Positions 49,272 through 61,138 of a stretch of DNA of 64,000 nucleotides are shown here, piece by piece (within the stretch, counting starts at the first letter, position 1; each line of letters begins with the position of its first letter). A model generated the notes under the pieces. It was given only the letters and a program-made list of their open reading frames with translations, was not told the DNA's origin and made no database searches. A program made the translations under genes and the position numbers. Source of the stretch: Eimeria necatrix (Eukaryota > Apicomplexa > Conoidasida > Eucoccidiorida > Eimeriidae); the NCBI RefSeq assembly GCF_000499385.1, contig NW_013654875.1, positions 62,001 through 126,000 of the forward strand, written 5' to 3'.

Positions 49272-50877
49272 TTAACTCAACGAAAGGAAGGCAACGCAGA
49301 AAAATGCTGTGGCAATGCTGGTAAGTTCAATGGACGATGAACCCGCCTGCCGCTGCAAGAGAGCCTCATACAGTTCAGTCCTGCAGTCAACAGCATGCAT
49401 CATCGGCCACTGAAGGCTAGGATGTTTCATGCAGAGCCACTGTGCCATCCTGCCTTCTGCTCTTGCATACTTGTCTGGCGTTTCGTTGAAAGTGAACGTC
49501 TGCAGTATGCAAAAATGTAGCAATGTGTATCGGTGGGAGGAAGCGAACTCACGTGAAAGGCTTGTCTTTCGATGTGATTGACTCTACAAAACGGCAATAC
49601 AGAACGTTGTGACCGGCCTGGCAGTTTTTCGTGACGGCACAGGACGCTGTCTTGCTTTTGCTCCACATGATGTTGGCAACATTGCTGGCCGATAAATTAT
49701 CAAAGGGGGCACTGCTTGTGTCATATGTGCCAGTCGCTGGATCGAAGTTTGACCTGAATAAACACCACATATTTGGTTACGGTCATAACAAGTTAAAAAC
49801 GATGATGAGAAAATATGATGTGTGGATATTTCCGTGATTTTCGAGTTGTGACCTCGATCCTAGAAAACAAGAGAAACGCCGTCTTACAAACAGAGCTCCT
49901 GCACTCTCTAGACGGGTGTGCGAAGGACACAAGCTTGCAAGCTGAGTTCAAACAAGCAAACTGCAGACGGGGAAAGAGACGGACTCTTGTATATGGCTCA
50001 GTCCTGCGGCAAAGTGGCCCTGGATCAGCGATCCACAGTCAAAGGTTGTGGAGTATTCAAAAGGAATCACAAGCCCAGTATACTGCAATAAAACGGAAAC
50101 ACACGATCAGATACCACTCATATACACAGGCGAATAGGTTTATGCTCTTGTTATGTAATCAGTTTCAGACATATCCTGTCTAGTGAAGCCCGCATAGAAA
50201 CCCATACCGTTTTTGCGTTCGCCGTAGCTCCTGCTTCACACTTATCCGCACTGGTCCCCGCCAGTTCTTTTGCAATCTCAAGTGCAGTCTTTGATTTTGT
50301 ATCCACCGCTTCCTCTTCTTCTTCTTCTTCTTCACTAGGCGTTTTTGTCTCTGGTTCGAGTGCCTCTAACGCATGGTCACGAAGGTTAAGCACCCTCAGC
50401 ATGTTCATGGTGGGCAGACAAGCTGAAGCGGCCCAGAAATGACACGCAAAATCAAGCAACCTGTGAAAAGATTCCTGAATCAGACCTTCGAAGGTTACTT
50501 AAGAGATTATCCTCAGAGTTTCGCGGGCCCAAATAAAGTTTTACACCAGCGGGAAAAGTTGCGGAGAAGGTGTTGTAAAGTCCAAATACACGGGAAAATA
50601 TATTAGCACCATGAAAAGGTCAACATGCCGAAAAGTACATGAATAAAGACACTGGGATGTCTAGTACCGTCTAGCAGTTCCCAAGCAGGTCACCTATAGT
50701 TGCGTCCTCGGCCTCTATAGCCGTTGTAGCAGCTTGAATCAAGGCACTCCCTGTATCAATGACGTCATAATGGGGATTAGTGTTGGCAGAGCGAGTGATG
50801 ACTGCAGCTGAGAAGTTGGTTGGGGCTGCTCCAGCGAGCAGGCCAATATAGCACGTTAAGAGACCGGGCCGATACAT
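49272..50877 (-). CDS. SAG: Eimeria-type SAG surface antigen, copy 2
   Basis: Exons 50877-50694, 50422-50208, 50082-49985, 49753-49553 and 49380-49272 (268 residues). The signal peptide begins MYRPGLLTCYIGLLAGAA. Exon 2 gives ACLPTMNMLRVLNLRD, then a linker with an uninterrupted run of eight Glu. Exon 3 is YTGLVIPFEYSTTFDCGSLI followed by GHFAAGLSHIQ. Exon 4 contains DNLSASNVANIMWSKSK and CAVTKNCQAGHNVLYC. Exon 5 is the GPI tail, with small residues at RQAGSSS followed by a hydrophobic end. All six mature cysteines are present. The gene appears intact; donors at the exon 1 and exon 4 ends (GTGACC, GTGAGT) match copies 3 and 4. Function is as for the family: a GPI-anchored surface antigen, stage unknown. 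Confidence 0.9.
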
Positions 50878-53800
50878 GGTGGGCAGCAAATGAAGCAGAT
50901 GAGAAAGAACTACGAGCAAAGTCAGCAGAATGAGTAGGAGAAATGAGGGCAGAGAGCGACTTGCCAGTGAAGGAAATTAGGACCCAATGGGATGAGCTGT
51001 GTGTTACACAGCGGGGACAGCATCCACCCTTGTTTTTGTCGTATCGGCAGTTCCGCTCCTCCAAGCATAAGCACTGTGGCTGCCCTTCCGCTGACCAGAA
51101 AACTTCTAACATGTACTTTAAGATTTAGGTGCTGAATTTCAACTTCCTTTTGATGCCCGTAAGCTGGCTTGTCGATTGCGTGGAAACCAGTCGGCACGCA
51201 TGCCACACCGTGGCAACACCGACGTAGTTAGCTGTCAAATTAAAATGAAATAATTGATTATACTGCATCAGGCCACTTTTGATAAGGAATTCAGTGTAAG
51301 GAACGCAGAGATGAGCCACATTCCCAGCAGTATGCAGAGAGAGGTTTTGTAAGTGTACGAACCTCGCAGCTTGAGCACACAAGGTAAAGGGGGCAGAGAT
51401 ACGTCATATTCCCACCCAGAGATAGGTTTTCAAATTCTGCAGAGCTTGTAGTTTGAGGGCCATTTTCAACCAGATAATGATCTCAGACTGGATCTGCATA
51501 CTGAAGACACAATGTGAACGTTCGAATCCGTGAAGGACCATTACTGGCCTCCGCTTCAGTTGCTTCCTTGAACTGGCATCACAACTAAACAGCCCCCATG
51601 GTTAAAAAGTGGCACTCATCAAAATTGTTGCGTTTTTCATGATCAACGGCCAGCGAGGCTGGGTACACTTTCGTGCCTCCTTTGGAGGTACCGCAGAGCA
51701 TTGCCGATCGATACATCGACACAGCATGATTCATCTCCACCGTCCTTTAGGTAGGTACGCTGCGAAGCCCATCTTTACTAGCTGTAAATCTTTGTTTAAA
51801 ATTAAAAAACCTATCTTTGCGTATTGGGTGGGAATGCAGCTCATCTCTGCTTCCCTTATCCTGCTCGCTCAATGGGATGTGGCCTTCTTCATATACGTTT
51901 TCACTTCACCTTGCTTTCTGTACTCAATCCTTGACAAAGCCCCAGCACGACATCATTCTTGAAGCCGGAATGCGGCCCTGTGTACAGTGCTGAGAACTAA
52001 CAAACAACCACTAGCTTCGTATGAATGGAAAACCGAAGTAGATTCCTTAGTTCGACTCAGATAGTGATCTGCTACTGCTTTGTCTAGGTGCAGATTAGAG
52101 GAGAGTCTTTCTGGAGCAGTCTTTCTTCCATGGCCCATAGCGAGTACCTAACAAGTATTTTTATTGGGAAATTTTACAAAAAAATACCGTGAAACGTATT
52201 CTTAGAGAAGTGCTCCAGTCAGATCGCGGTGGGCAATTGCAGTGTCATGGGATGGCGAGCCTTTGCCTAAACTTTCAACTCACGCTGCGCCAGCAGAAAC
52301 TACTGTTTCTCTTGACTGCATTTCATTGTGTGTTTCAGGTTGCCAATCCATGTAGGCAAAACAAAGCTACTTTCACGCATGATCAGCTGCTCTATCTGCA
52401 GTGTTGCATCGCCAGCCATTTAATTTGATGGTACACAGAATACAAGCAATGCTCGCCTTGCAGAGAGCACTTTAGCTAGGTGTTAGGAGTTTGATGGGAA
52501 ATGCTATCTGCACAGTGGCTCCCAAAAATACCGGGCGTTCAAAACACATTTGGGGACCGCGTTTAGGTGTGCAACACGAGAGAGAGCTACGCCCAGCATT
52601 TGAAGAGGAAAGATACAGTGGAATCATTCAATCACAACTTCTGTGCCCTTCCAGTCGGATTTCCCCAGAAGAAAGTGCGCTACAATTGCATGCAACAGGC
52701 TGGCCATAGTGTTTCTTTGCATAGATCTTCACATGAAAGTGCGGTGCAGTTTTTTCTGTGCCGATGTATTATGGAGTCCAAAATCGTGCCCCATTAAACC
52801 TTTCGGCCGGTTAACGTAGAGCCAAACGAAAGTCGGCACTGGCCTTCACGCAAAGCATAACGGAAAGAGCCGTAAAGGCCGTGGTAGAGCCATGGGCTAT
52901 TCAAAAGTAGATTCAAATACACCTTAATTACTTAGGTTACTTAGGTAGTGAGAAGAAGTGAGCACGCTTGGGCGTGTAAGTGAAAGCTGTAGAAACCTAG
53001 AGCGCCATAGGCTTTAAAGCTACGCGATCTGCCGTTGAGGACCCCCCCCTACAGAAAAACACGTGAAGGAAGTTTAGTTTCGCTTTAGAGCGAATGAAGG
53101 GAAACACTGAAATCGTGTTGCAGTAAGTAAAAGTATCTTCTCACCTAGCTTTTCGCATAAGTGCGGGTTGAGGTTCCCTCGGCCATTACCCAACCCTTGC
53201 CATCCAGTGAGTGTTTCAAAATTAATGCAAGAACAACGAGCTAGGACCCACTTAGCTGCTACCCGTCTGCTTTCAAATTGTCTTGAGGCTGATGTTTCGT
53301 GACTATCAGCAGCATCGTAATGAAGAACGCGGAATGCAAGGCATGGGGTGTCCCAGACAGAGCCAGCAAGGACTGTTATCAACGGGACTGCAACATAACA
53401 CTTACAGGGAGAAGCAGCGCAACAGATGCATACATTCGACGGTTGTCGCGCAGCAATTCACAGCGTGGGTCATGACACGTGCGTGGAAGCCGTTTGAAAA
53501 CATTTCACTGTCTCCTAGCTTTCCTCCATCACAATCGACCGTATATTAACAAGCTGTTGTCGCCGCAGATAGAGGCACGCTTGTCCAGATGGTATAGCTG
53601 GCATCGGCGATACCAGCATAGAAAAAGGCTCCCCACGGCTACACCAATGTGAGATGTGCCCAAGCACAATTTGCACCAGACGACTTTTAGGTGGCTTAGA
53701 GCGTTGGTGAGTCAATACTTGTGAGCTGCATATATTCGTAAAACTTTCGGCCGCAGAAGAATTACAGAGGGCGAGAGCAGTGTCACTTGGGACTTTCCCA

Positions 53801-54409
53801 ACTTTGGCGCGATTAGTTTGGGAATTAACCTGCCTTGACTAGTTTAATTGTCAGCAAAGCGATCATCAGGGCCTCTGAAGAAGTCCGCTGCCCACGGCTT
53901 GGAGACCTATATATACATATATGTTTCTGTGCGAATTCGCAAAACAGCTAGGTTTGGGGTGCCAGAGTTGTGAATATCCACAGTAGTCCAACTTTATGTG
54001 CGTGCTGCAGGCCTAATTCACTGTTCATCGCTTCATTTGGGTGTTTCTCACAAGCCTGCGTGGAAAATCTTTGTTGCGCTTTGAGGAAAAGGATTGCTGA
54101 AGGAAAAATTGATGCACGTGTATTACGCGCATTCGAAGTAAAAGGTAGAACAATAGGGTTCAAAGAATGGAAGTTGGAGGCTTGGCATGACGCTAATTCT
54201 CCTTAGATAATACATGCGCAGAGGCAGAATTTAGAACGGAAGCAAACCCAGGAATATGACAAATCTCGCTGCGAATCGAGACCTAAAGACCTTCTTCGGC
54301 ACACTTTTGAACTACCGTGCCGGTGAAGGCATCGTCACAGTGAAAGGATTCCGACCTCCTGCATCTCGTCTGCTGGGTACTTCCTGCCGTTGCCATATGC
54401 TTGACAAAA
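50878..54409. other. Array spacer 2
   Basis: About 3.5 kb between SAG copies 2 and 3, homologous to the other spacers. The stretch just upstream of the start codon (around 51000-51090) is conserved in copies 3 (56090-56170) and 4 (61260-61340), so it may hold the promoter. A short alternating TA-rich patch lies near 53910. A conserved minus-strand frame lies at about 53074-53440. Confidence 0.6.
53074..53440 (-). pseudogene. Second copy of the conserved spacer frame
   Basis: Matches the frame at 48229-48558 closely (VAVPLITVLAGSVWDTPCLA, HYDAADSHETSASRQFES) and runs on to a different, longer end. The upstream ATG context (MTHAVN) is in another frame, so no complete gene can be drawn. Confidence 0.35.
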
Positions 54410-55965
54410 TTAACTCAACAAGAGCAAGGCGGCGCAGAAAAATGTTATGGCAATGCTGGGAAGTGCAATGGATGATGAACCCGCCTGCCGCTGCAAGAGA
54501 GCCTCATACAGTTCAGTCCTGCAGTCAGCAGCATGCATCATCGGCCACTGGAGGTCACGAAATTTCATGTCGAGCCTTTGTGCCTTCCTGCATTCTGTTC
54601 TTGCATACCTGTCTGGTTCTTTGGTCAAAACAAATGTCGGCAATCTGCAAAAGTGTAGCAACGCGTATCGGTGGGAAGAAGCGAACTCACGTGAAAGGCT
54701 TGTCTTTCGATGTGATTGGCTCTACAAAACGGCAATACAGAACGTTGTGACCGGCCTTGCAGTTTTTCGTGACGGCACAAGACGCCTTTGTGCTTTTGCT
54801 CCACATGATGTTGGCAACATTGCTGGCCGATAAATTATCAAATGGGGCTTTCCCAGTGTCATACGTGCCTGTAGCCGGGTCGAAGTTTGATCTGGGTAAG
54901 CGACGCATATGGCAAATAAGACGTGGAAAGGGATGGCCAAAAAATGAAAAGAAGAGTTTTCCGTGATTTTGGTGCTGTGTCCGCGATACTAGAAGACAAA
55001 AGAAAAGTCATGCTTCGAGCAATACACGTCAATTCTCCACACGATTGCGGGATGGACACAAACTTGCAACCTGAATTGAAACGAGCAAACTACATAACAA
55101 AAAAGGAAAGAGACAGACTCTTGTATATGGCTCAGTCCTGTGGAAAAGTGACCCTGGATCAGCGATCCACAGTCAAAGGTTGCGGAGAATTCGAAAGAAA
55201 TCACAAGCCCAGTGTGCTGCGGTAAAACGACACCACACGATCAGATAGTACCTATGCATACGCACAAATAAGACTATGGGTTTCTAATCATTGCCGGACA
55301 TATCTCGTCTTCTGCAACTGACATAGAAAGCCATACTGTTTTTGCATCCGCTGTCGCCCCCTTCTCACAGGTCTCCGCAGCGGTCCCTGCTAGTAGTTTT
55401 GCGATATCAGCAGCTGTATTTGATTTTGTAAGCTCCTCTTGATCTTCTTCTCCTTCTCCTTCTTCTACACTTGCTCCTCCTGTCTCTGGTTCGAGGGCCT
55501 TTAACGCCTGATCACGAAGGTTAAGCACCCTCAGCATATTCATGGTGGGCAGACAAGCTGAAGCGGCCCACAAATGACACACCAAATCGAGCAAATTGTG
55601 AACAAATTCGCTAATCATATCTAGACAGATTACTTAGGAGATGACCACCAGACCTGTGCTGGCCCAAGTGAAGCTATACACGAGAGGGAAAAGCTGCAGA
55701 GAAGGCATGGTAAAGTAAAGTCTAAATATACAGGCAAATATGCAGGCACCTTAGAAACGCCTATTCTCCCGTGCAGGTCACCTGCAGTTACGTCCTCGGC
55801 ATCTATAGCCGTTGTAGCAGCTTGAATCAAGGCACTCCCTGTATCCATGATGTCATAATGGGGATTAGTGTTGGCAGAGCGAGTGATGACTGCAGCTGAG
55901 AAGTTGCCTGTGGCTGCTCCAGCGAGCAGGCCAATGTAGCAAGTTAACACACCGGGCCGATACAT
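54410..55965 (-). CDS. SAG: Eimeria-type SAG surface antigen, copy 3
   Basis: Exons 55965-55782, 55557-55337, 55216-55119, 54891-54691 and 54518-54410 (270 residues), with the same phases as its neighbours. The leader is MYRPGVLTCYIGLLAGAATG. Mature cysteines occur at ACLPTMN, ETCEKG, FDCGS, ASCAVTKNC and LYCRF. The exon 2 linker is Glu/Gly-rich (EEGEGEEDQEE). Exon 3 carries small changes relative to copy 2 (HTGLVISFEF, GHFSTGLS). The GPI tail is nearly identical to copy 2. The gene appears intact, and exon 4 is the segment most alike between copies 2 and 3. Confidence 0.9.
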
Positions 55966-58900
55966 GGCGGGCACCAAATGAAGCAAATGATTATGAACTG
56001 CGAAAAAAGCCGGCATAATGCGTAGCAGAAATGAGGGCAGAGAGCGAGTTGCCAATGAACGAAATTAGGACCCAGTGGGATGAGCTGTGTGTTACACAGA
56101 GGGGACAGGGCTCCCCCTAGCTTTTATCTGACTGCCAGTTCTGCTCGTTGAAGCATAAGCACCGTGACTGCCCTTCTGCTAAGCATAAAATTCCTTGCAT
56201 GTACTTACTTTAAGATTCTTCTGATAAATTAGAACTTCGTGGTGATGCTCTTAAGCTGCCTTCTCGATTGCGAGGATACCAGTCGGAATGCCTCTAGTCA
56301 CAGTGTAGGAACATCGACCTAGTTAGCTCTCCAAATGAAATGAAATAGCCGACTAAAATGGATAAGGCAGCAAGTCCAATAGAGAACTCAGGGTAAGAGA
56401 AGCAGAGATGAGCCTTATTCTCAGCCAATATGCAGAGATAGGATTTGTAATTAAACGAAATTTGTAGCTTGAGGCCGCACAGGCAGAGCCACGTCCCCAG
56501 CCAATGTGCAGAAATAGGTTCTGTAGTTGCGCAAAATTTGTAGCATAAGTTCTGCAGTCAACGAGATAATGCTCTTAGAGTGGATCTCTACAGTATAGAC
56601 ACAATGTGATCGTTTCGCACATGTGATGGACCATTACTGGTTTCGGTTTCAGTACAACTCACATCACAACCTAACACCTGCTGCGGCTGAAAACTTGGAG
56701 TTCTTCAAAATTATTTGTTTTTCATGATCAATTTCAAGCGAAGCTGGAGACATTTTCTTGCTTGCTTACGAGTTGCCGTAGAGCATTGGCGGTCGATACA
56801 GCAAAACAGTTCAGTCACACAAGCTTCGTCTGCAAGGTCCTTCGGGAAGGTGCGCTGGCAAGCCCATCTATGCTAGCTACAAATTCTGTAGAATTACAAA
56901 ACGTATCGCTGCATATTGGGCAGGAGTCTGGCTCATCTATACTCCCGTTAACCTGCTCCCTCAACCCGACGTGGCCTTGTCTATATACTTATTCCGTTCT
57001 GCTAAATCTTCGACAAAACCCTAACACGAGGTCATTTTTGCCGAAGGTGGAACGCTAAGTGCAGCGCAGGTGATGCTGATAACTAGCAAATACCCCTAAA
57101 CTGGATGTGAATGCAAAACCGAAATATATTCGAGAGTTGAACAGCGTTGTTGATCTGCTGCTGCTAGGTGCAGCTTAGAGGAGAGGACTTTTGGAGCGAG
57201 TTTTCTTCCAGGGCCCATAGTGGCTCCTTCCGAGTGCTTTTATTGAGAAGCTTTGCAAGAAACAGGGAAATCTTTTCTTGCACAAGAAATTCAGTCAGAG
57301 TGCAATAGGTGATTAAAGTGGGATACGGTGACGAGCGTTTGCTTAAATCTTTAACTCACGCTGTGCCCACAGAAACTACTGTTGCTCTTGATTGTATTTC
57401 ATTGCGTATTTCAGCTTGCCAATCCGTGTAGGCAAAAATTATCTACTTTAGGCCATAATCGCGTGCTCTGTCTGAAGTGTCGCATTGCCAGTCAATTAAT
57501 TTAATGGCACGAATAATACGGCCATTTAATTTGATGGCACGGAGAATGCAAACAACGCTTACCTTGCAGAGAGCCCTTTAGCTAGCAGTTTGGAGTTTGA
57601 TCGAAGATGCAATCTAAATGGCGGTTCCCAAAGACATCGGACGTTCAAAAAGTAGTTGGGAACAGTGCTTGATGCTGCCACAGGAGATAGAGCGATGGCC
57701 AGCATTTGAAGGTGAAAGGAACAGTGGAATCATTCAGTAACAACTTCTGTGTTGCCTCTGTCCCTCCAATGCCCTTTCAGTCCGATTTACCCCAAAGGTA
57801 AATACACTACATTTGCATGCAACTATCTGTTCTATTTCTTCGAGTAGACTGTCACATGAATGCGCAGTGCAGTTTATTCCATGCGAAAGGATTTTGGCCT
57901 CCACAGTCGTGCCCCATGTTGTCTTCGGGCTGGTTAATGAAGAGCCAAAGGGAGGCCAGCGCTGGCCTCCATGCAAACATAACGGAAAGAGCCGTGAAGG
58001 CAATGATAGAGCCACAGGGTAGTCAAAAGCAAATTCAAATACACCTTAATTACGCAGGTAGTGAGAAGAAGTGGGCAAGCTTGGGTGTGTAAGTGAAAGC
58101 TGTAGACACATAGAGCTCCATAGCCTTTGGCTTTAAAGCTACGGGATTTATCACTGAGGATCCCCCTGCAGTAAACATGCGCAGGAAAGTTAGTTTCCTT
58201 TTAAAAGGAATGAAAGGAAAAGCTGAAATCGTCTTGCAATGGGAAGAAATGTGTCCTTTTACCTAGCTTTTCGCGCAGGTGCAAATGTAGCTTTCGGTGG
58301 CCATTACTCAACTGTAGCTATCCGGTGAGTGTGGGAACTGCGAGTTAAAACTCATTTAGTTGCAACCCATCCACTTCCAAACTGTCTTGAGGCTGATGCG
58401 TCGCAAATGTGTGCAATGTCGTAATGAAGAGTGCGAAATGCAAGACAGGGGGGCTTCAGAGAGGTAACCAAGATGTGACATAAACGGGACTGCGACATAT
58501 AACTGTCAGGGAGGAACAGCCCAACAGAAGCCCACATCCGGAAGTTGTTGAGAAGGAAGGGCAAGGGCACGCATGAGAAGTGCGTGCAAATTCTTTGAAA
58601 GCATTTCGCTGCGTCTTAGCTTTGCCCCTTTGCAGTCAAAGATATTTTAAGAAGCAACACCTGCTGGTGCCTCAGATAGAGACGCGGATGCTCATGTGCT
58701 ATAGCTGGCAGCGGTGATACTAGAATACAAAAAGGCTCGCCACGAATACACCAGTGTGAGACACGTCCACGCGAAATTTGCATTACACGAATTTTAGGTG
58801 GTTCAGAACATTGGCGAGTCAATATTTGTGAGTTGCAGGTATGCCTATGCAGTGGAATTAAAGACAGCGAGCACAGTTCTATTTGGAATTCTCCCATTCT

Positions 58901-59547
58901 TGTGCAAGTCATTTACGAATCGATCAGCCTTGTTCAGTTTGCTTCAAAACATTGTGCATAACATTTGTCGGGGCAGGGATAATCAGGGCCTCTGAAGACG
59001 ACTACTGCTCACGGTTTGCAGACCTGTGCTGATATATACACGAGTCTATATATATATATATATATATATATGCATGTCTGCGTGTATTCGCAAAAAGCTA
59101 GGAGCATGATTTCACAGTTGTAAACTGTCGTGGAAGGGGCCCAGCTGTAGATGTATGCGGTACGCGTAATTCACTGCTCATTGCTTCATTTGAGCGTTTC
59201 CTACAAGCCTGCGTGGAAAATGTTTGTTGCGCATGCAGGGCGCGAATACCGAAATAGAAATTGATGTGCAGGTTTTCGAAGCAAAAGTTAGCATAATAGG
59301 GTTCAGTAAACGTGAGTCGGAGGATTGAAATAATGTTGATTCTTCTTAGATAACAAATGAGACGGCAGAATTTACAAGGGAAGAAATCCTAGGAAAAGGG
59401 CAAGTTTCGCTGCGAATCCAGACCCGAAGGCATTTTTGTTACACTTTTGACTCGCCTCGCCGGAGGAGAGGATGTCAGTGAAAGGATCCCGATCTGCGGT
59501 GTCTCGTCTGCTGGGTCCTTCCAGCTGTTGCCATACGCTTGACAAAC
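55966..59547. other. Array spacer 3
   Basis: About 3.6 kb between SAG copies 3 and 4. It contains the (TA)n run at 59047-59071. The homologue of the conserved spacer frame (58352-58570) is interrupted by a stop, so this copy cannot encode the same product. Confidence 0.6.
59047..59071. repeat. (TA)n microsatellite in array spacer 3
   Basis: Twenty-five bases of uninterrupted alternating T and A. The matching place in spacer 2 (around 53910) has only a short TA-rich patch, so the run has expanded here. Confidence 0.9.
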
Positions 59548-61138
59548 TTAATTCAACAAGATCCAGGCAACGCAGAAAAGTGTTGTGGCAACGCTGGTAA
59601 GTGCATCGGACGATGAACCGGCCTGCCGCTGTAGGAGGGCCTCATACAGTTCAGTCCTGCAGTCAACAACATTCATCATTGGCCACTGAAGGTTACGAAG
59701 TGCCAGTTTGAGCCTTCTATCCCTCCTCAACTCTGCTCCTAGATTATTGTCGAGTTCCTCGGCCAGAGAAAAAAATTACAGGAGATATGGCGAACTCTAT
59801 CGGCTGGTGGAAGCTAACTCACGTGAACGGGTTGTCTTGCGCTGTGATTGGCTCTACAAAACGACAAAACAGGACGTTGTGGCCGGCCCGGCAATTGTTC
59901 GTGACAGCACAAGATGCCGTTTTGCTTTTGCTCCACATGATGTTGGCAACATTGCTGGCCGATAAATTATTAAATGGGGCCTTCTGAATGTCATATTTGC
60001 CAGTCGCCGGGTCAAAGTTCGATCTGAGGTAAGCAAAACTTATTTTGTGATGGCACTAATGGGTCAAAAGGGTGACAAGAAAATGAGACTGGCCTACTTT
60101 CCTGTGAATGCCGAATTGTGAATGCGATACTAGATAACAAAAGAAACGTCATGCTGCAAACAATGCGAGCTAATTCTGTAGACGATTGCGCAATGGACAC
60201 AAATTTGCAACCTGAATTCAAACACGCAAATTAAATAGCAAAGAAAGGAAAGTGGAAAGAGACCGACTCTTGTATATGGCTCAGTCCTGCGGCAAAGTGG
60301 CCCTGGATCAGCGATCCACAGTCAAAGGCTGTGGAGTGTTCAAATGGAATCACAAGCCCAGTATACTGCAGTGAAACACCAGCAAAAGATCAGATACAAT
60401 TCATGCATACAGACGAATAGGTTTATGCTCTTGCTTCTAACCAGTTTCGGATATACCTAGCATACTGAAACTGGCTGTACCTCTTGTGCATTCGCCTTTG
60501 CTCCTGCGTCACAGGTATCCGCATCGGTTCCTGCAAGCGCTTTCGCAATTTCAAGCGCAGTCTTTGATTTTATCTCAGGTTCTCCGTCTTCTTCTTCGCC
60601 CACTCCTTCAGTCTCTGGTTCGAGGGCCTCTAACATCTGGTCACGAAGGTTAAGCACCCTCAGCATGTTCATGGTGGGCAGGCAAGCTGAAGCAGCCCAC
60701 AAATGACACACGAAATCAAGCAAGCTGTGAAAAAGTTTACAAAGCAGACCTTTACACGTTACTTAAGAGGTGACTGTGCTGGCGAAAGTGGAGTTATGCA
60801 CCAGCGGGAAAAGCTGCAGAGAAGGTGTGGTAAAGCCCAAATATACAAATGAATATGCACGCACCATGAAAAGATCAGCATGTCAAAAAATACATAGATG
60901 AAGACACAACTGACGGATGTTTAGTATCGTTCTCCCTTCCATCCTCCAGCTCACCTGTAGTTGCGTCCATGGCCTCTACAGTCGTTGCAGCTGCTTGAAG
61001 GAAAGCGGTTTCTGTTTCCAAAATGGCATAATGGGGATTAGTGCTGGCGGAGCGAGTGATGGCTGCAGCTGAGAAGTTGCCTGTGGCTGCTCCAGCGAGC
61101 AGGCCAATGTAGCAATTCAACAGACCGGGCCGATACAT
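59548..61138 (-). CDS. SAG: Eimeria-type SAG surface antigen, copy 4
   Basis: Exons 61138-60955, 60686-60481, 60365-60268, 60023-59823 and 59656-59548 (265 residues, the shortest copy). The leader is MYRPGLLNCYIGLLAGAATG. Six mature cysteines: ACLPTMN, DTCDAG, FDCGS, SCAVTNNC and LFCRF. The exon 2 linker is reduced (EEEDGEPE). In exon 4, TGKYDIQKAPFNN replaces the TGTYDT.. seen in copies 2 and 3. The tail after RQAGSSS is hydrophobic, a GPI signal. No break or missing cysteine is seen. Confidence 0.9.
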
